Assembly (NCBI GenBank): GCA_002803225.1
Contig: NXFV01001146.1
Location: 27,291-91,290, forward strand
Origin: Gamarada debralockiae
Lineage: Eukaryota > Ascomycota > Leotiomycetes > Helotiales > Hyphodiscaceae
Direction of reading: 5' to 3'
Length of the DNA stretch: 64,000 nucleotides
Under the pieces are notes generated by a model. That model saw only the letters and a program-made list of their open reading frames with translations. It was not told the DNA's origin and did not search any database. The position numbers and the translations under genes were made by a program. This document shows, piece by piece, positions 47,851-58,969 of this stretch. Numbering within the stretch: position 1 is the stretch's first letter; each line of letters opens with the position of its first letter.

Positions 47851-49149
47851 TATGGATTATTTTGAGTTGGGTGAGACTGGATGAGAGAGCAAGGAAATTT
47901 AAGAAAAATAAGAAAAAGTTGTTGGAGCTGATTGGATGTCGATGATGATGGGATGCAGAATGTAAATCCTCCACATGTTAGCTGGGAGGACTTTATACAA
48001 AGAAGTTTCCCGTGCAGCCAGTCTTGACTGTGCATGTAAGCCAGTCATCTCGCGATTCCAAATGCTTATTTCGAGATTGTTTGCTGGCAGTGAAATGAGG
48101 CTTGGTAACCGTCAAGGCGACCGCTCTTTTGGGAAAATTTGTGGCTGCTTATTCTGGCCGAGCATACTCGAGCCAATTACAAGGCCTGTCTCGTCCGAAA
48201 ATAGCCCTGTAGTTCGCATGATCGGCGCCTCTACGGCCAACAGACGCCCCAGACGCGGCAAACGCAGCACAGCCTCGAAAATTTCCTATTGTTGGCACTA
48301 AACTATCTTCTAGAAATTCGGAAACTTCTTCACCCGCGCAAAAGGATTGGGTCACATGTTTGCTCGGCTTCTTGGAGTCCGGCCTTACCTATATTTCGGG
48401 CAAAAATCCTTCAACAGCGGCCTAGTAATAGAGCTGGGAAATGATGTTGTTCTAGGGTTGACCCTGCCGTGCTTACTCGTAGTGCTGATTGTCATTTGCT
48501 GGTTCGCTCCAGACCCGTGCTTGCAAATGGTCGTATAATCAATCAGACAGCCACGTGTATGTCGTGATCGTCTAACTCTATTTAGTCTGCTACAGTACCA
48601 TTTTCCCAGAACGGCGTTGTTCAATCACCACAGCCAGCCCGGCCGGGTCTGGCGGTGCTGAGGGTAGTGCTGAGGGTGGTCCTGCAAGGTAGATGAGGAA
48701 ACGGCACGGCCGACTGCAAATTTTCGATGTCAGGCTTACGGAGGGGGTACAGGCTTGTTACACCGTCTTCGCACCCCAGGATTAATTTGTATGGGCAAAA
48801 TGATTGGGTTGGTGGCAGAATCTAGGCGGTAAAAGCTTTTTGAGTATTCTACAACGCAAGCCACGCCAAGAAAGAGGATTTTCATTTAAGCTTTTATTAA
48901 AATCTTTAGCGTGATAATTTTAATCCTTCGTCGATCCTTCGAGCCGGATTTAGCTCGTTATGTCGGGCGATTGGTCTTCTCAGGTCACGAGTAAGTACCT
49001 TTGCTAGCATCTCTCATCAATTTCTCGATTCATATCCTTCTCGGCAGTCTCACCGAGATGCAGAGCTCGGGTAATCATGTGAAGATGGAATTGGCTATCA
49101 GTTTCTGACCTTCCGCTTCCCCGCTATCCGACAGCCTTCGCGTAACGCT
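47851..49149. other. intergenic
   Basis: 1.3 kb. The first 200 bp are the promoter of the Rds1/LsdA-like gene. Near 48650 the phrase GTGCTGAGGGT is duplicated in tandem. Frames such as 47975..48301 have no support. Confidence 0.4.
47992..47997 (-). promoter_or_regulatory. TATA-like element of the Rds1/LsdA-like gene
   Basis: On the minus strand GTATAAAG lies about 145 bp before the start codon. Position and sequence fit a TATA box; no experimental basis. Confidence 0.35.
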
Positions 49150-50467
49150 TCAGGGGTAGTCGCCGTTCATCCACTTCTGGTATATCATCTTTCCAAGCTG
49201 CCAATGAGCAATCGACTTCGGATGCAGACTCTTCGTTATCCACCAAGGATACCCAAAACTCGACATGCTCCCACTTGGCTGTATGCCTTCTTCCAGTTTG
49301 AGCGCCCAGTCACAGAGCATTTGCTCTGTCAGATTTGCTTTGCTTTGGCCGTCACAATCTGAGGCTAATAAAGTGATGTTGATCAACGTCTCCCCCGCTG
49401 GTGGATCTGTGCCAGAAGTCACGATAGTGTCGTTCGGCAGTGTGTCTGGCCCGTTGATAGTGAAGAACCACGCATCACCCCAGCCTTTTGGAGCTTCCTC
49501 ACAGAACCTATGACCCCAGAACAAAGAGTCCCAGTCTTCATAGTAGATTCCCTTTCCCGAGTTGGCGAATACCAGTTGCATCTGAACGATTGCGACGGCG
49601 ATTTGTATAACCAGGTTCAAGTCCGAGATCATTTTGTTGAGGCGAGCCCGAAACTCTTGTGTCAGATACCTTCCATAGAAGATATACTGGTTGTCACAGA
49701 CTTCTGTCTCGGCATTGAAGAACTGCGCGTAACCTGGAACAATGAGTGTGAAGTCAGGATCGTTCGTAGCGCCAAGGACTCTCAGGTATGTTTCAGTGAA
49801 CCGTGAGAGGAGGAGTGAATCAGAGATGAGGTCTTCTGTGAATTCCATGTCGGCGTCGCATGTTGGCCGGTCGAACATGATGCAATTAGCAACGATGTGA
49901 GCAAAACCAACATCGTTACCACCGATTGACAAGGTGCCCCATCCTCCCTCCCCAGCTGTAGAATTCATCAACTCGAGCTGCGATGTTCGGTTGTCCCATC
50001 CAGTCTGAAGAATATCGGTCATCGACGCTCCAGTACAACCAACATGATAAACTTCCATACAATCCGAAGCATTGGCCACTTCAATGATTTGATATGGGTA
50101 TCCTGCAAGATTTCGAGTTAGCGATTACTAAATCGGGAAGGAGTAAAAGAGCCTAGCAGCGTTCCATGACTTTGCAAGACATTTTCTCTACTCTAACAAT
50201 ATCCTCTTTGATGCAGAACACACTCCTCGAGTTCGCGAGCTCGGCCAAACAGGAAAAATCCTCACCTCCGTCGCATTTAAGACAGTCCCCCTTTAAATCA
50301 AACTCATCCTTAATCCATCCACAATTTGCCCCAATTCCAGCAGAGTATGAGTCTCCAAACGCATAGAAATTCTTGAGTGCTGGGAAGCGTGATGCGCTCG
50401 CGTTGCAGATGCCAGCGCCACCATTCACTGGGGTGCCAGATTCAACTAATGCGACTTGGGAATCCAT
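49150..50467 (-). CDS. SGNH/GDSL-type hydrolase
   Basis: Exons 50467..50224 and 50102..49150 give 398 residues. Block I YAFGDSYSAGIGANC, the GGND block (TLSIGGNDVGFA) and the HP..H block (SLHPKSIAHWQLG) supply the Ser, Gly/Asn and Asp/His of an SGNH esterase/lipase. The splice donor is GTGTGT with a CTAAC branch and TTGCAG acceptor; this choice keeps the frame and gives RRYPYQIIEVANASDC. Many N-glycosylation sequons suggest secretion, but the ATG at 50467 gives no obvious signal peptide. An upstream exon may therefore be missing; the frame is open to 50530 without another ATG. Substrate unknown. Confidence 0.8.
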
Positions 50468-51198
50468 AGCGGAGATGCCTCCGAACGACGCGAAGAGGCG
50501 CAAGTGCCGCCGCTGGTATCTGCATTCCACAGGTTATCCTCTGTGGACTTGGATGCAAGTCTGTAATGCTGTAGAACTGCGAGTTCTACGTATAGAGGTT
50601 CGGTTTTGCGGATGCCTATTGTTATCACGTGGAACTCCACGTGGAGGCTGCTGGATGCTCATTGGCTCTCTTGGTTGCCTTCGTCTTTTTACTCGTTTAT
50701 TGGCGCAAGTGGCTGCTTTGGAGTGATAATCAGAAATCGGATTTTTGAGAGCGTTTTTGTGAACATAATATTATCAACAGTTTAGATTTGAAGTCCTTGT
50801 GCAGCGTGTAGTAGTAAGGCAATATAGAGGCTACCGTCATGTCTCGTCCCAACAAATACGTTCCACGAAATAATCTTTATGAGACAATTGTTGGCTATAT
50901 AGCTGGGGAGAACAATGCTCTTCGGAACCTTAATTTATATAACTTGCTTCGTCGTAGAGGACTTGGGGAATTTGCGGCTCTGGCAACAGCCTCTTGATCT
51001 GCGACCCTTGAATTCCGCGGGGGTGCGGGGGCTGGTGGAACGGTTGTGGCCCACTCTATCCCGAAAGGGAAAGCAAATTCCATGAGCCGCCCCTATTCTG
51101 AAGTGATCTTGATCTGTCGATGGTGTCACGACGACGCGCAACTGCTCCACACGGTCGTTCCACTCGTTGCGTCACGCAACACTATCAATTTTAGAGCG
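50468..51198. promoter_or_regulatory. divergent promoter region of the SGNH and GT92 genes
   Basis: About 730 bp between two divergent starts. It contains a pair of CACGTG motifs at 50626-50643. An in-frame ATG at 51082 could extend the GT92 protein, but the N-terminus would be unusual. Confidence 0.4.
50626..50643. promoter_or_regulatory. paired CACGTG sites
   Basis: Two CACGTG hexamers 12 bp apart (start to start) form a near-palindrome CACGTGGAACTCCACGTG about 160-175 bp upstream of the SGNH start codon. The spacing is about one helical turn, which suits two bHLH dimers. Confidence 0.4.
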
Positions 51199-52206
51199 AT
51201 GTCTCTTTCACCTTCCTTTGCACCCTTCAAAAAATTTCAATTCATAATTCTTTTTTCGACACTCACTTGTCTGTTTCTCATATATGTCCCTGGGTCCGGA
51301 CGATATTCAGCCACCACCAACTCAACTGAGACGACGCTCCTCTCTCTATCCCATCCCTTCAGACACAGTCACGATACCAAAGCGAAACCTGCCCCACCCG
51401 ACGAGAAAGAATACGTAGCCTTCTGTGTAGCCCACAAAAACCAAGTTCGCGATCTCCCCGAATTCCTCATCCACCACTACTACCATCATGGCATTCGCCG
51501 CTTCTATATCATGGACGACCGCTCCGACCCTCCTCTCTCCTCCTACGCGGATTTCGGTATCCCACACTCAGCCCTCTCCTTTCAATATTACGACGATAAT
51601 GCCCAACACCCATCAATGCAAACCCACATTTACAGCGAGTGCATGCGGCTTTACGGTTCCCAGCATACTTGGATGGCATACATAGACGCAGACGAGTTTT
51701 TTGAAACGCGTGACGGCGAAACCCTCCCTTCCATCCTTCGGGAATTCGAGGATATCGAGGGTGTTGGTGCACTCGGTGTGAATTGGCGCCTTCATTCGTC
51801 ATCAGGCCTCCTCGCAAGACCTAACTCTATGCGACAGAGCTTTACCACTTGCGTCGGAGACCCAGAGGTGCTTCCAGTTGCCAACCTACCCGTCTACAAA
51901 GATAACCGGCTCATCAAATCGATCGTGAGAACCTCTCTCTTCGAAAAGCCACTGACCCCGCACATGTTCAAAACGCAAAACGGTACGCGGACGGTGGGTG
52001 AGCATAGAGATATAATTGAAGATGGGGATGGCATAAGGCAGCCGATTACAAGAGACCGAATTGGACTACACCACTATACCCTAAAGAGCAGAGAACAATT
52101 CGAAGAGAAGATGAAGAGTTGGACAGACAAAGGTTGGGAGTACTGGGATCACATCGAAGGCTTGCCGCAATTGGAATGCAAGGAGATGACAAAATATGAA
52201 CCTTGA
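51199..52206 (+). CDS. glycosyltransferase family 92 (DUF23-like), type II membrane protein
   Basis: 335 residues from ATG 51199. A single hydrophobic segment (about residues 12-32, FQFIILFSTLTCLFLIYV) follows a short cytosolic tail, so the catalytic part would face the Golgi lumen. EYVAFCVAHKNQVRDLPEFL, GIRRFYIMDDRSDPPL and the DxD-type metal motif in AYIDADEFFE are the hallmarks of this family. LHHYTLKSREQFEEKMKSW near the end is also typical. Some members add galactose to glycans; the acceptor here is unknown. Upstream in-frame ATG 51082 is possible but would place 39 residues before the anchor. Confidence 0.88.
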   Translation: MSLSPSFAPFKKFQFIILFSTLTCLFLIYVPGSGRYSATTNSTETTLLSLSHPFRHSHDTKAKPAPPDEKEYVAFCVAHKNQVRDLPEFLIHHYYHHGIRRFYIMDDRSDPPLSSYADFGIPHSALSFQYYDDNAQHPSMQTHIYSECMRLYGSQHTWMAYIDADEFFETRDGETLPSILREFEDIEGVGALGVNWRLHSSSGLLARPNSMRQSFTTCVGDPEVLPVANLPVYKDNRLIKSIVRTSLFEKPLTPHMFKTQNGTRTVGEHRDIIEDGDGIRQPITRDRIGLHHYTLKSREQFEEKMKSWTDKGWEYWDHIEGLPQLECKEMTKYEP

Positions 52207-53023
52207 GAGGATTTCATGTTTTGGAAAAGTAGCCAGCAACTATAGGATTGCATCCTGAGAGAATGGGGTCAAAATCTAGGAGTAGATGGTTGACGTAATG
52301 TGGATTTGTGAGTAATATTGGGTCGAAGCCTGGAGCTATACCGTGTATATACTGGGATATGATGGCGCTCTTGGAGAATAACATATGGTTGATGTACTAG
52401 ATGAGTTTTGTATATCCCTGCGTCGGGACAATCTTCCAGCAGCGAATTCCCTATGTATCTCCTATGCTCCTCAAGCTCACGGCCATTGGCCCTTCTCTCG
52501 GAGGACTTTGAATGGCTCAGTGTCTGGGCCAGCAACTTCAAGTGGAGTCAAAATTGATCCCTATGTCCTTTGAGGCCGTCCCGATGGGAATGGCTATGTT
52601 TGCCTCGAAGTTAGGGGCTGACAATAACACCCCACCTCGCTTCGAGTCCGACAATTTGCTTTCGCCATCTGCCAGTGGCATACACTGGCTTCTATCTTTG
52701 CGAAATGGTTTCTTTTTCCAACCAGTAACTAGACCATGCCAATGCTCGTTGACGCTGCAATTTCTGCATTCGGAAAGATTGCCAGAATGGTATTTAGTAC
52801 TGCCAATTGCTGAGCCGTGAGCACTCGCCTCTCGTAATTCCCAAACTCGCTTCTCGTATAATCCCTGCCGAAGGGCTCAGGGAAGGGGACTACTTCTGCT
52901 AGAACATTCTTGTACGGAATATGATTTAAGAAGATGTTTCCTCTCGTTCCCAAAGAATATCCTCACCATCTACTTTCCAATTTCCCAAGAAAATTTCCAG
53001 CAATATCTTGATCACCAAGATGG
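52207..53023. other. intergenic
   Basis: About 800 bp. A minus-strand frame 52541..52269 and short plus frames show no motif. Nothing supported. Confidence 0.4.
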
Positions 53024-54745
53024 GGTCGATAATCAACAAGACTTCGACTTCCATTCATGACGTTCAATATGGGCGGCGGCTTCTTCCCCAAGTCGTTGAT
53101 CAAGCAGCCAAAGACGCTCCTGATAGACTAGTGGGCATGATCGCCAAGTTCTCGGATATCACTCAAGACTTCGACCCTGTTACCATAAGTGGCTTTCTCG
53201 CGCAATCAACTTTGCCGCGCACTGGATCGATGGGCACCTGGGCCGCGGGTTGTCCAACCAAACCTATGCCTCTGTAGGTGTTGCTGACTTTCGATATATG
53301 GCCATGGAGCTCACTACCATCAAATACAGCCATCAAGCCCTGAACTTCAGTCCACACAACACAATCTCACATAACTCGACACTCTTCAACGCTGTAAGTG
53401 CCACACCTTGTTCTACGCGGCTGAGATGGAGTCCCTGGGAAAGGTTCTCGCCGATAAACTTCCAGGCTTAAACACCATCCGGGTTCCGAGCTACGAGGAG
53501 ATGGTCAAAAGCCCCGTGGAGCACTATCCATATCTCAAGACCTGGGAAAAGGCGAAGGATGACAAGTTCTTGATTTTGCACACTTCTGGAAGTACGGGTG
53601 CACCGAAAGCCCTCTCATTTACCAACGGATTCTTCGCTACTCTAGATAGTTGACGCTTTGTGCCTGATGTGGACGGCAAAATACCCTCGAATCCAACCGT
53701 GCTTGACGGAGGAAAGCTCACCTTCTTTGGGTCCCCTATGTTCCACATGGGTAGGGTAGCATTTGCAGTTAGTGTTCTGTTTTACAACCACGCACTTGTG
53801 CTTGGACCTCCCACAAAGCAGCCCACTGGTAAAATAGTGGTCGATATCATGCGCGAAGCGGAAATTGGAGCCATGATTATGATACCGAGTTTGCTTGAGA
53901 GCGTGTGCAAGGACCAAGGACAACAGTTCGTCAATCATTCTGGAGGATTGGAATATCTGTTCTGAATTGGAGGTAAGATAACTCTATTCTTCTGGTGCTT
54001 TTTGGTGGCAGTGCTGGACGCATGTTAAGTCTTGTTCTATTCTAGGGCCACTGGCACAGTCTGCTGGTGATTTCATAGTCAATAACACCAAAGCTACACT
54101 CACTCCTGTGTATGGCTCCACCGAAACCGGCATCATCAACTATCTTATCGCCCCTCGCCAACACTGGTCGGCTTTTCACTTCCACCCAACTCACGGACCT
54201 GTTCTCGAGGCAGAAGATCCGCAATCTCCCTCTTCACTGTACGAGGTCGTCATCAACAACCGGAAAACAGTACCCGAGATTACGACATAGACCAATGTAT
54301 TTTTCAATGTTTCCCTCACATCGAGCAATGGCGGACGAAAGATTTATTTCGAAAACACGCGACAGAGCCTTGGCTTTGGATCTTCCAAGGACACAAGGAC
54401 GACGTGATCATTCTCTCTACTGAGACAAAGTAAATCCAGTGCCGAAGGAGAGTCTCATCCAAGGCCACCCACAACGTCACAGGTGCTTTGGTATTTGGGA
54501 GTTCGCGCCCGAAATGCGGACTCATCGTTGAGGTGAAAGATCTGGAATGGAGAAATAACTTCTGGAGGAATTTGGGGGTTGATGGCCAAAGACAACGAGG
54601 ACTCACGAATTCCAGCAAGGATCGAGAAGGACATGACCAGGTTGGCGAGTCCTGCCAAACCATTTGTTCGTGCTGGGAAAGGTACAGTTGTGCGATCGTG
54701 ACACTGAACGAGTACGAGGAAGAGATCGAAGCTATACATCTTAGA
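53024..54745 (+). pseudogene. broken NRPS-like adenylation (AMP-binding) domain
   Basis: Reads as the N-terminal adenylation domain of an NRPS-like/alpha-aminoadipate-reductase-type enzyme. It starts MGSIINKTS with GRRLLPQVVDQAAKDAPDRL and carries the AMP-binding motif LHTSGSTGAPKA near 53590, then YGSTETG near 54112 and ENGxK-side phrases further on. The frame changes near 53191, 53393, 54275, 54428, 54475 and 54690. In-frame TGA stops lie at 53651 and 53963. One apparently intact intron remains near 53971-54043 (GTAAGA to TTCTAG). No carrier or reductase domain follows, so the gene is both disrupted and truncated. Not expected to make product. Confidence 0.88.
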
Positions 54746-55109
54746 AAGAAGCGGAATATCAAGGGGATGGAAGATCCGCATACATCATGTGAATCATCAA
54801 CCCCCTGTAAGTCCATTACCCCGCTCCTGAGTCCTTGTAGTTCTGTGCGGCACGGCCCCCAATCTGGCTCTTGTTTCACCAGGCAAATGTAACACCCACT
54901 CAGATACCTTTGGTTGACGCGTTCACATAATTTCGTGCGTTACTTTCATTGGCTATGGATACGAGACCCACCCATCATCTGCATTTTCGCATCTCTGCTC
55001 AGCCTTACAAGCAGCTACGACCATCGTGTGCAGCATTAATATATACTCCATCTGTCATCCTCTTTCCAAAACAAGAAGACAAACGCCTTACACGGTAGTG
55101 GCGCTCATA
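54746..55109. other. intergenic
   Basis: 364 bp between the pseudogene remnant and the regulator gene. No gene seen; it probably holds the regulator's promoter. Confidence 0.4.
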
Positions 55110-56819
55110 ATGCCCAACATGCCCAAACCCAAATCCGAAAATACAAGGACGAGGGTAGGAGCACCAAAGGTCAAAACTGGATGTATAACCTGCAAGTGAG
55201 ATTTCCTGTCCTGGGGCCAATTTTCTAGAAGTGATTTTAACGTGCTCATAAATAGAATCCGCCGAGTCAAGTGCGACGAAACAAAACCTGCCTGTCTCCG
55301 TTGCATCAAGTTCGGATGTACTTGCGACGGCTACCTTCAAATTCGTCGCGATTCGAGTTCAACGCGCGATCTAGCGACCAAGCGTGAGCTATGCCCGCTC
55401 AGCAGACCTTCTCAAGAGCCAACCTTTGGTCTATTCGAGAATGATGTTGAGGGTCGGTACTACAGGTTGTTCTGTGAGACGACGGCTTCTCGTTTGGGAG
55501 GATACTATGACCCCGATCTATGGAATCGAATAATTCAACAAGCATCATTCAGAGTATCGTCGATACGGCATGTCGTGATTGCGCTGGCTGCATTAGATCT
55601 GACTTCCATGACATCGACGTTCCGGCCTTCTTCATGCTCATCGATTGATGGCCAGGATCATGGCAGCGATGTATACTGGCGGCACCAATTTGCGCTTCAG
55701 CAATACAGTCGGGCGATCAAGGAGATGAGAGAAGATATTTCGATCAACAAGGAAGACTTACGGACGACTTTAATTGCAACTATCTTGATAGTGTGCTTCG
55801 AGACTTACCATGGAAATTATGAGGCTGCTCTTTCGCAACTCCGCATCGGGCAGCAGGTACTGGACGAATGGAAAGTAAGACAGGCATACTTGCTGGAGGA
55901 CGGCATGTCATCACCTGCGCCTCATGTTGTCGAAGATGAGGTGATTCGGACTTTCGCCCAACTCGAAATTCAGGCCATCACCCATACCGATGACATACCA
56001 CTGGATGTTCATATTCGACTGAAGGATTGTGGCGCATCCGAATTGGCGAAAATGCCAAAGATATTCCAGACGGTGGAAGATGCTTTGATATTTGGGAAAC
56101 TCGTCATGCGCCGCTGTGTGCACTTCATGTCAATGTGTTGGATCTATGACGATGGGAAATCTGCGGCCCCAAGCACGAGCTTCAGCCTCATGGACCGAGT
56201 GTCAGCTTGCACGAATCCAGAAGCTTTTCGTGAACAAGACAAGTATGTCAAGGAGCTGATTCGATGGCATGACACATTTCTCACCATTCTTCAACGAGCT
56301 CGAACACCTGCAGGGAAAAAGGACTTCTTCGCCGCCACGTGCTTGCAGATGCATTATCTGATCACCTATATTGGGGTTGTCTCTGCACTGGCGACCAACG
56401 AGCTTTTTTACGACTCGCTGACTGCCATGTTTGTGGAGATAGTCTCTCTGTCAAAGATCGTGTTTGAACATAGCCAGAAGTTAAACTTTACCTGTAGTTT
56501 TCGAGCCATCTTTCCACTGGACCTGGTTGCTAAGAAATGCCGGGACCCCGCAATCAGGAGAGAAGCCATTCAATTACTTCTGGGGAAGCCGCGGAGAGAG
56601 ATCTTCTGGGATAGTATCATAGCTGCCAAAGTGTGCCTGTGGGTCGTGAAGATTGAAGAGGAAGGTATGGTTGGGAATTATGTGAGCGAGGAAATGAGAG
56701 TCCGGAATATTGGGGTGAAGTTCAACTCGGATGAGAAAAAGCTATTTGTGTCTTGCAAGCAACCAAAGAAAGGGAGTAAGGATGAGATAGTGCTGAGGGA
56801 AGCTGTCATTGTATTATGA
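55110..56819 (+). CDS. Zn(II)2Cys6 transcription factor
   Basis: Exons 55110..55195 and 55256..56819 give 549 residues. The 60-nt intron (GTGAGA to AATAG) splits the zinc cluster. Joined, it reads GCITCKIRRVKCDETKPACL followed by RCIKFGCTC, the C-x2-C-x6-C...C-x2-C-x6-C pattern at about residues 24-50. The rest is the helical middle region of fungal regulators, with no leucine zipper obvious. The target is unknown. It lies directly after the broken NRPS-like gene on the same strand, so it may once have regulated a metabolite locus, which is inference. A nuclear role is expected. Confidence 0.93.
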
Positions 56820-57390
56820 AGTTGTGGACGGCGACCCAAAAGGTGGGAACTATTGCGCAACACCAGGGACTAAGCCTTGAACTTTGGAAGCGAGGAACTC
56901 GGAAGCTCAAAAGAGCCGAGTACCGCTTTGAAAGTAGGATGTAGCTGTATACTTCTGAATCATCCATGTGTCCTCGATAAAGGCGCAGCAATACGATGAC
57001 AAATCTGCCAGATCACGTGTCCAACTTCTAACTTGAGACGAGGCTGGCTGAAGACCCCTGAAGTATTATTCTACAGGGTACATTGGTATGAGTAACTTAT
57101 GTACCAAGCTTGTCGAGGTTTTCCACATTTCAGCCCTTTCGAAAGTCCATGCATGTTCAATAGTACTGCCCGGCCAAGTAGACCGTCCCTCTGCGCAAAG
57201 CTGCGATTTCATTTGGCGTATACAGCTTTCATATTCTGACGTAAAGACCTGCTTCGATTTCTTGAGATTGATCTCTCGGCATCGCTGGCGGGTGGAAAGA
57301 ATATCATCATATCACAACCTTGTATGAGTTCCAAATCCAGAGTGGACATGGAGCAATGACTGACTGTTGATTGAGCTGTTGGTTGAACCT
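56820..57390. other. intergenic
   Basis: About 570 bp, 3' flank of the regulator gene. One CACGTG near 57015. No gene seen. Confidence 0.4.
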
Positions 57391-57550
57391 GCCGTATTGA
57401 GTATAGCTTGTATTTGCTTCTTCGTTTAGGATAAAGGGCATATCTCCCTCCTTGACCTTTTTACGCTTCTTAGATATCTAGCTAGTCAAGGAGGGGGATA
57501 TGCCCTTTATCCTAAACGATGAAGCAAATACAAGCTATACTTAATACGGC
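57391..57550. repeat. 160-bp inverted repeat (foldback element)
   Basis: Arms 57391-57456 and 57485-57550 are reverse complements over 66 bp with three mismatches, separated by a 28-bp loop. Both outer ends read GCCGTATT. Weaker complementarity continues outward for about 20 bp on each side (TTGGTTGAACCT against TTGGTTGGACTT), which brings the right arm up to the stop codon region of the kinase gene at 57573. It could be a MITE or a hairpin derived from a recent inverted duplication. Confidence 0.9.
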
Positions 57551-57572
57551 AAGTCCAACCAACATAGCTAAT

Positions 57573-58969
57573 CTATATCGTTTCAAATCGCATCTTAAAC
57601 CAATCATCCTGTACAACCTCTGCAATACTCAAACGGTTTCCTGGCATATAAGTAAGGAGCTTAGTAAGCAAATCCTTAAGTAACCTCTGCTCCTCCTTTG
57701 GCATATCTAAAACCTTCTTATCCTCACTACCCATCTCAAAAACCTCTATTGTATGATTCAAGGCCATGTCTAATGTATAGACCTCATATTCCCCTCCGAA
57801 TCTGATTCTCTTCCCATTCTCATCGAAAAAGTCCGCTCGCGCTTCCCACTTCTCCCACCACTGCTCTGGCAGCTTGCCAAAGAATCCTACCATCTCCGCA
57901 AGTAGCTCGTCCCTATCATTGATCATATAGAACAGCGGCTTCTGGCGCCGTATCTCAAAAAGCGTACAGCCAAGCGCCCATAAGTCACACGCTAGTCCGA
58001 TAGATGCCCCGCCTTCAATAATGACCTCTGGAGCGAGGTAGTTCTCAGGGATCCCGATATTAGCCGGCGGCGACGACGACTGGAACGACTCGCCAAAGTC
58101 TATAATACAGATCTGTTCCATCAGGTATTCGGGACCTAGGCGTGAGAGGTCTGTGGATGCGACGAGGTATTTTGGTGCCGAGAGTAGGGGATCCTCGCCT
58201 GATTCGGTTAGAACTTCGGACTCTTCAGGCTGGCCAAGCAGTAAGAGAACTTCGTCCTCGCTAAGATGGTCTAGATTTGCGAGTTTTAAAAGAATGCTGG
58301 CTGGACGAAAGTCTAATAATATTAGCAAGCAGGGATTTCAAAGTGGATATATAGGCAGATACCTCCATGGCATATGCCATTCTGGTGCAGGAATTTCAAA
58401 GCATAAGCAGTTTGCTGACAGAATTTCCTTAAAGTCGGGCCGGGATTTTGCATCTCTATCCAAATGTCTGGTGAAACACGGGGGCCGAGGAGCGTGAGTA
58501 CAAGGCATTGATGGGTCCCGTTTGGTCCCTCAAGCGAGAAATGGTCTTTCGGAATGTTTATATATGCAGCTCCAGGAGCAGATTTATCCAAGTCTATCAA
58601 GCGAAGATCTGGTAAGGCGTCCGCGGATACGTCCACCGTGAGGACCTTGACGGCGACGTACTTCCCTTCCCGGCTATCGCAGCAGAGCCATACAGTGCTA
58701 AAGCCACCATGGCCTAGTTTATGAATAACGTGATAGCGACCTGTATTACCCAGGCGATCGCCAAGATGGATAGGGTGGTATCCACCCGCCTGGTAGTCCT
58801 CGAGATTCTCAATACCATCTTGGATGCCTCCTAGATAGGTACCGTGAAACGTTGCTGGGGCATGATCGAGGCAGGATATGTCATCTAGGAATTCACTATC
58901 GCGCACTAAGTCTTCACCATCGGCGGGTCTAACCTGAGCTGGGGACTCAGGCTCTCTGTTGTCTGACAT
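57573..58969 (-). CDS. SRPK-like protein kinase with altered catalytic loop
   Basis: Exons 58969..58363 and 58312..57573 give 448 residues. The glycine loop GHGGFSTV (86-93), VAVK lysine (K108), DFGES (274-276 and on) and LAPEV are present, as in fungal SRPK-type kinases. The catalytic loop reads HGDFRPAS: D203 is kept, but the magnesium-binding Asn is Ser208, so activity may be reduced or lost. Splice sites are GTATCT and TTATTAG, and the join restores HGD. The C-terminus ends MRFETI and TAG at 57575-57573, at the edge of the foldback element. Substrates unknown. Expansions of such kinases are common in fungi. Confidence 0.85.

Noticed and set aside
48347..48538. Short plus-strand frame resembling a membrane peptide
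   Set aside because: 63 codons, no start context or homology I can support, in an otherwise empty gap.
54316..54879. 187-codon minus-strand frame
   Set aside because: Antisense to the adenylation-domain pseudogene; the plus strand carries the recognisable motifs.
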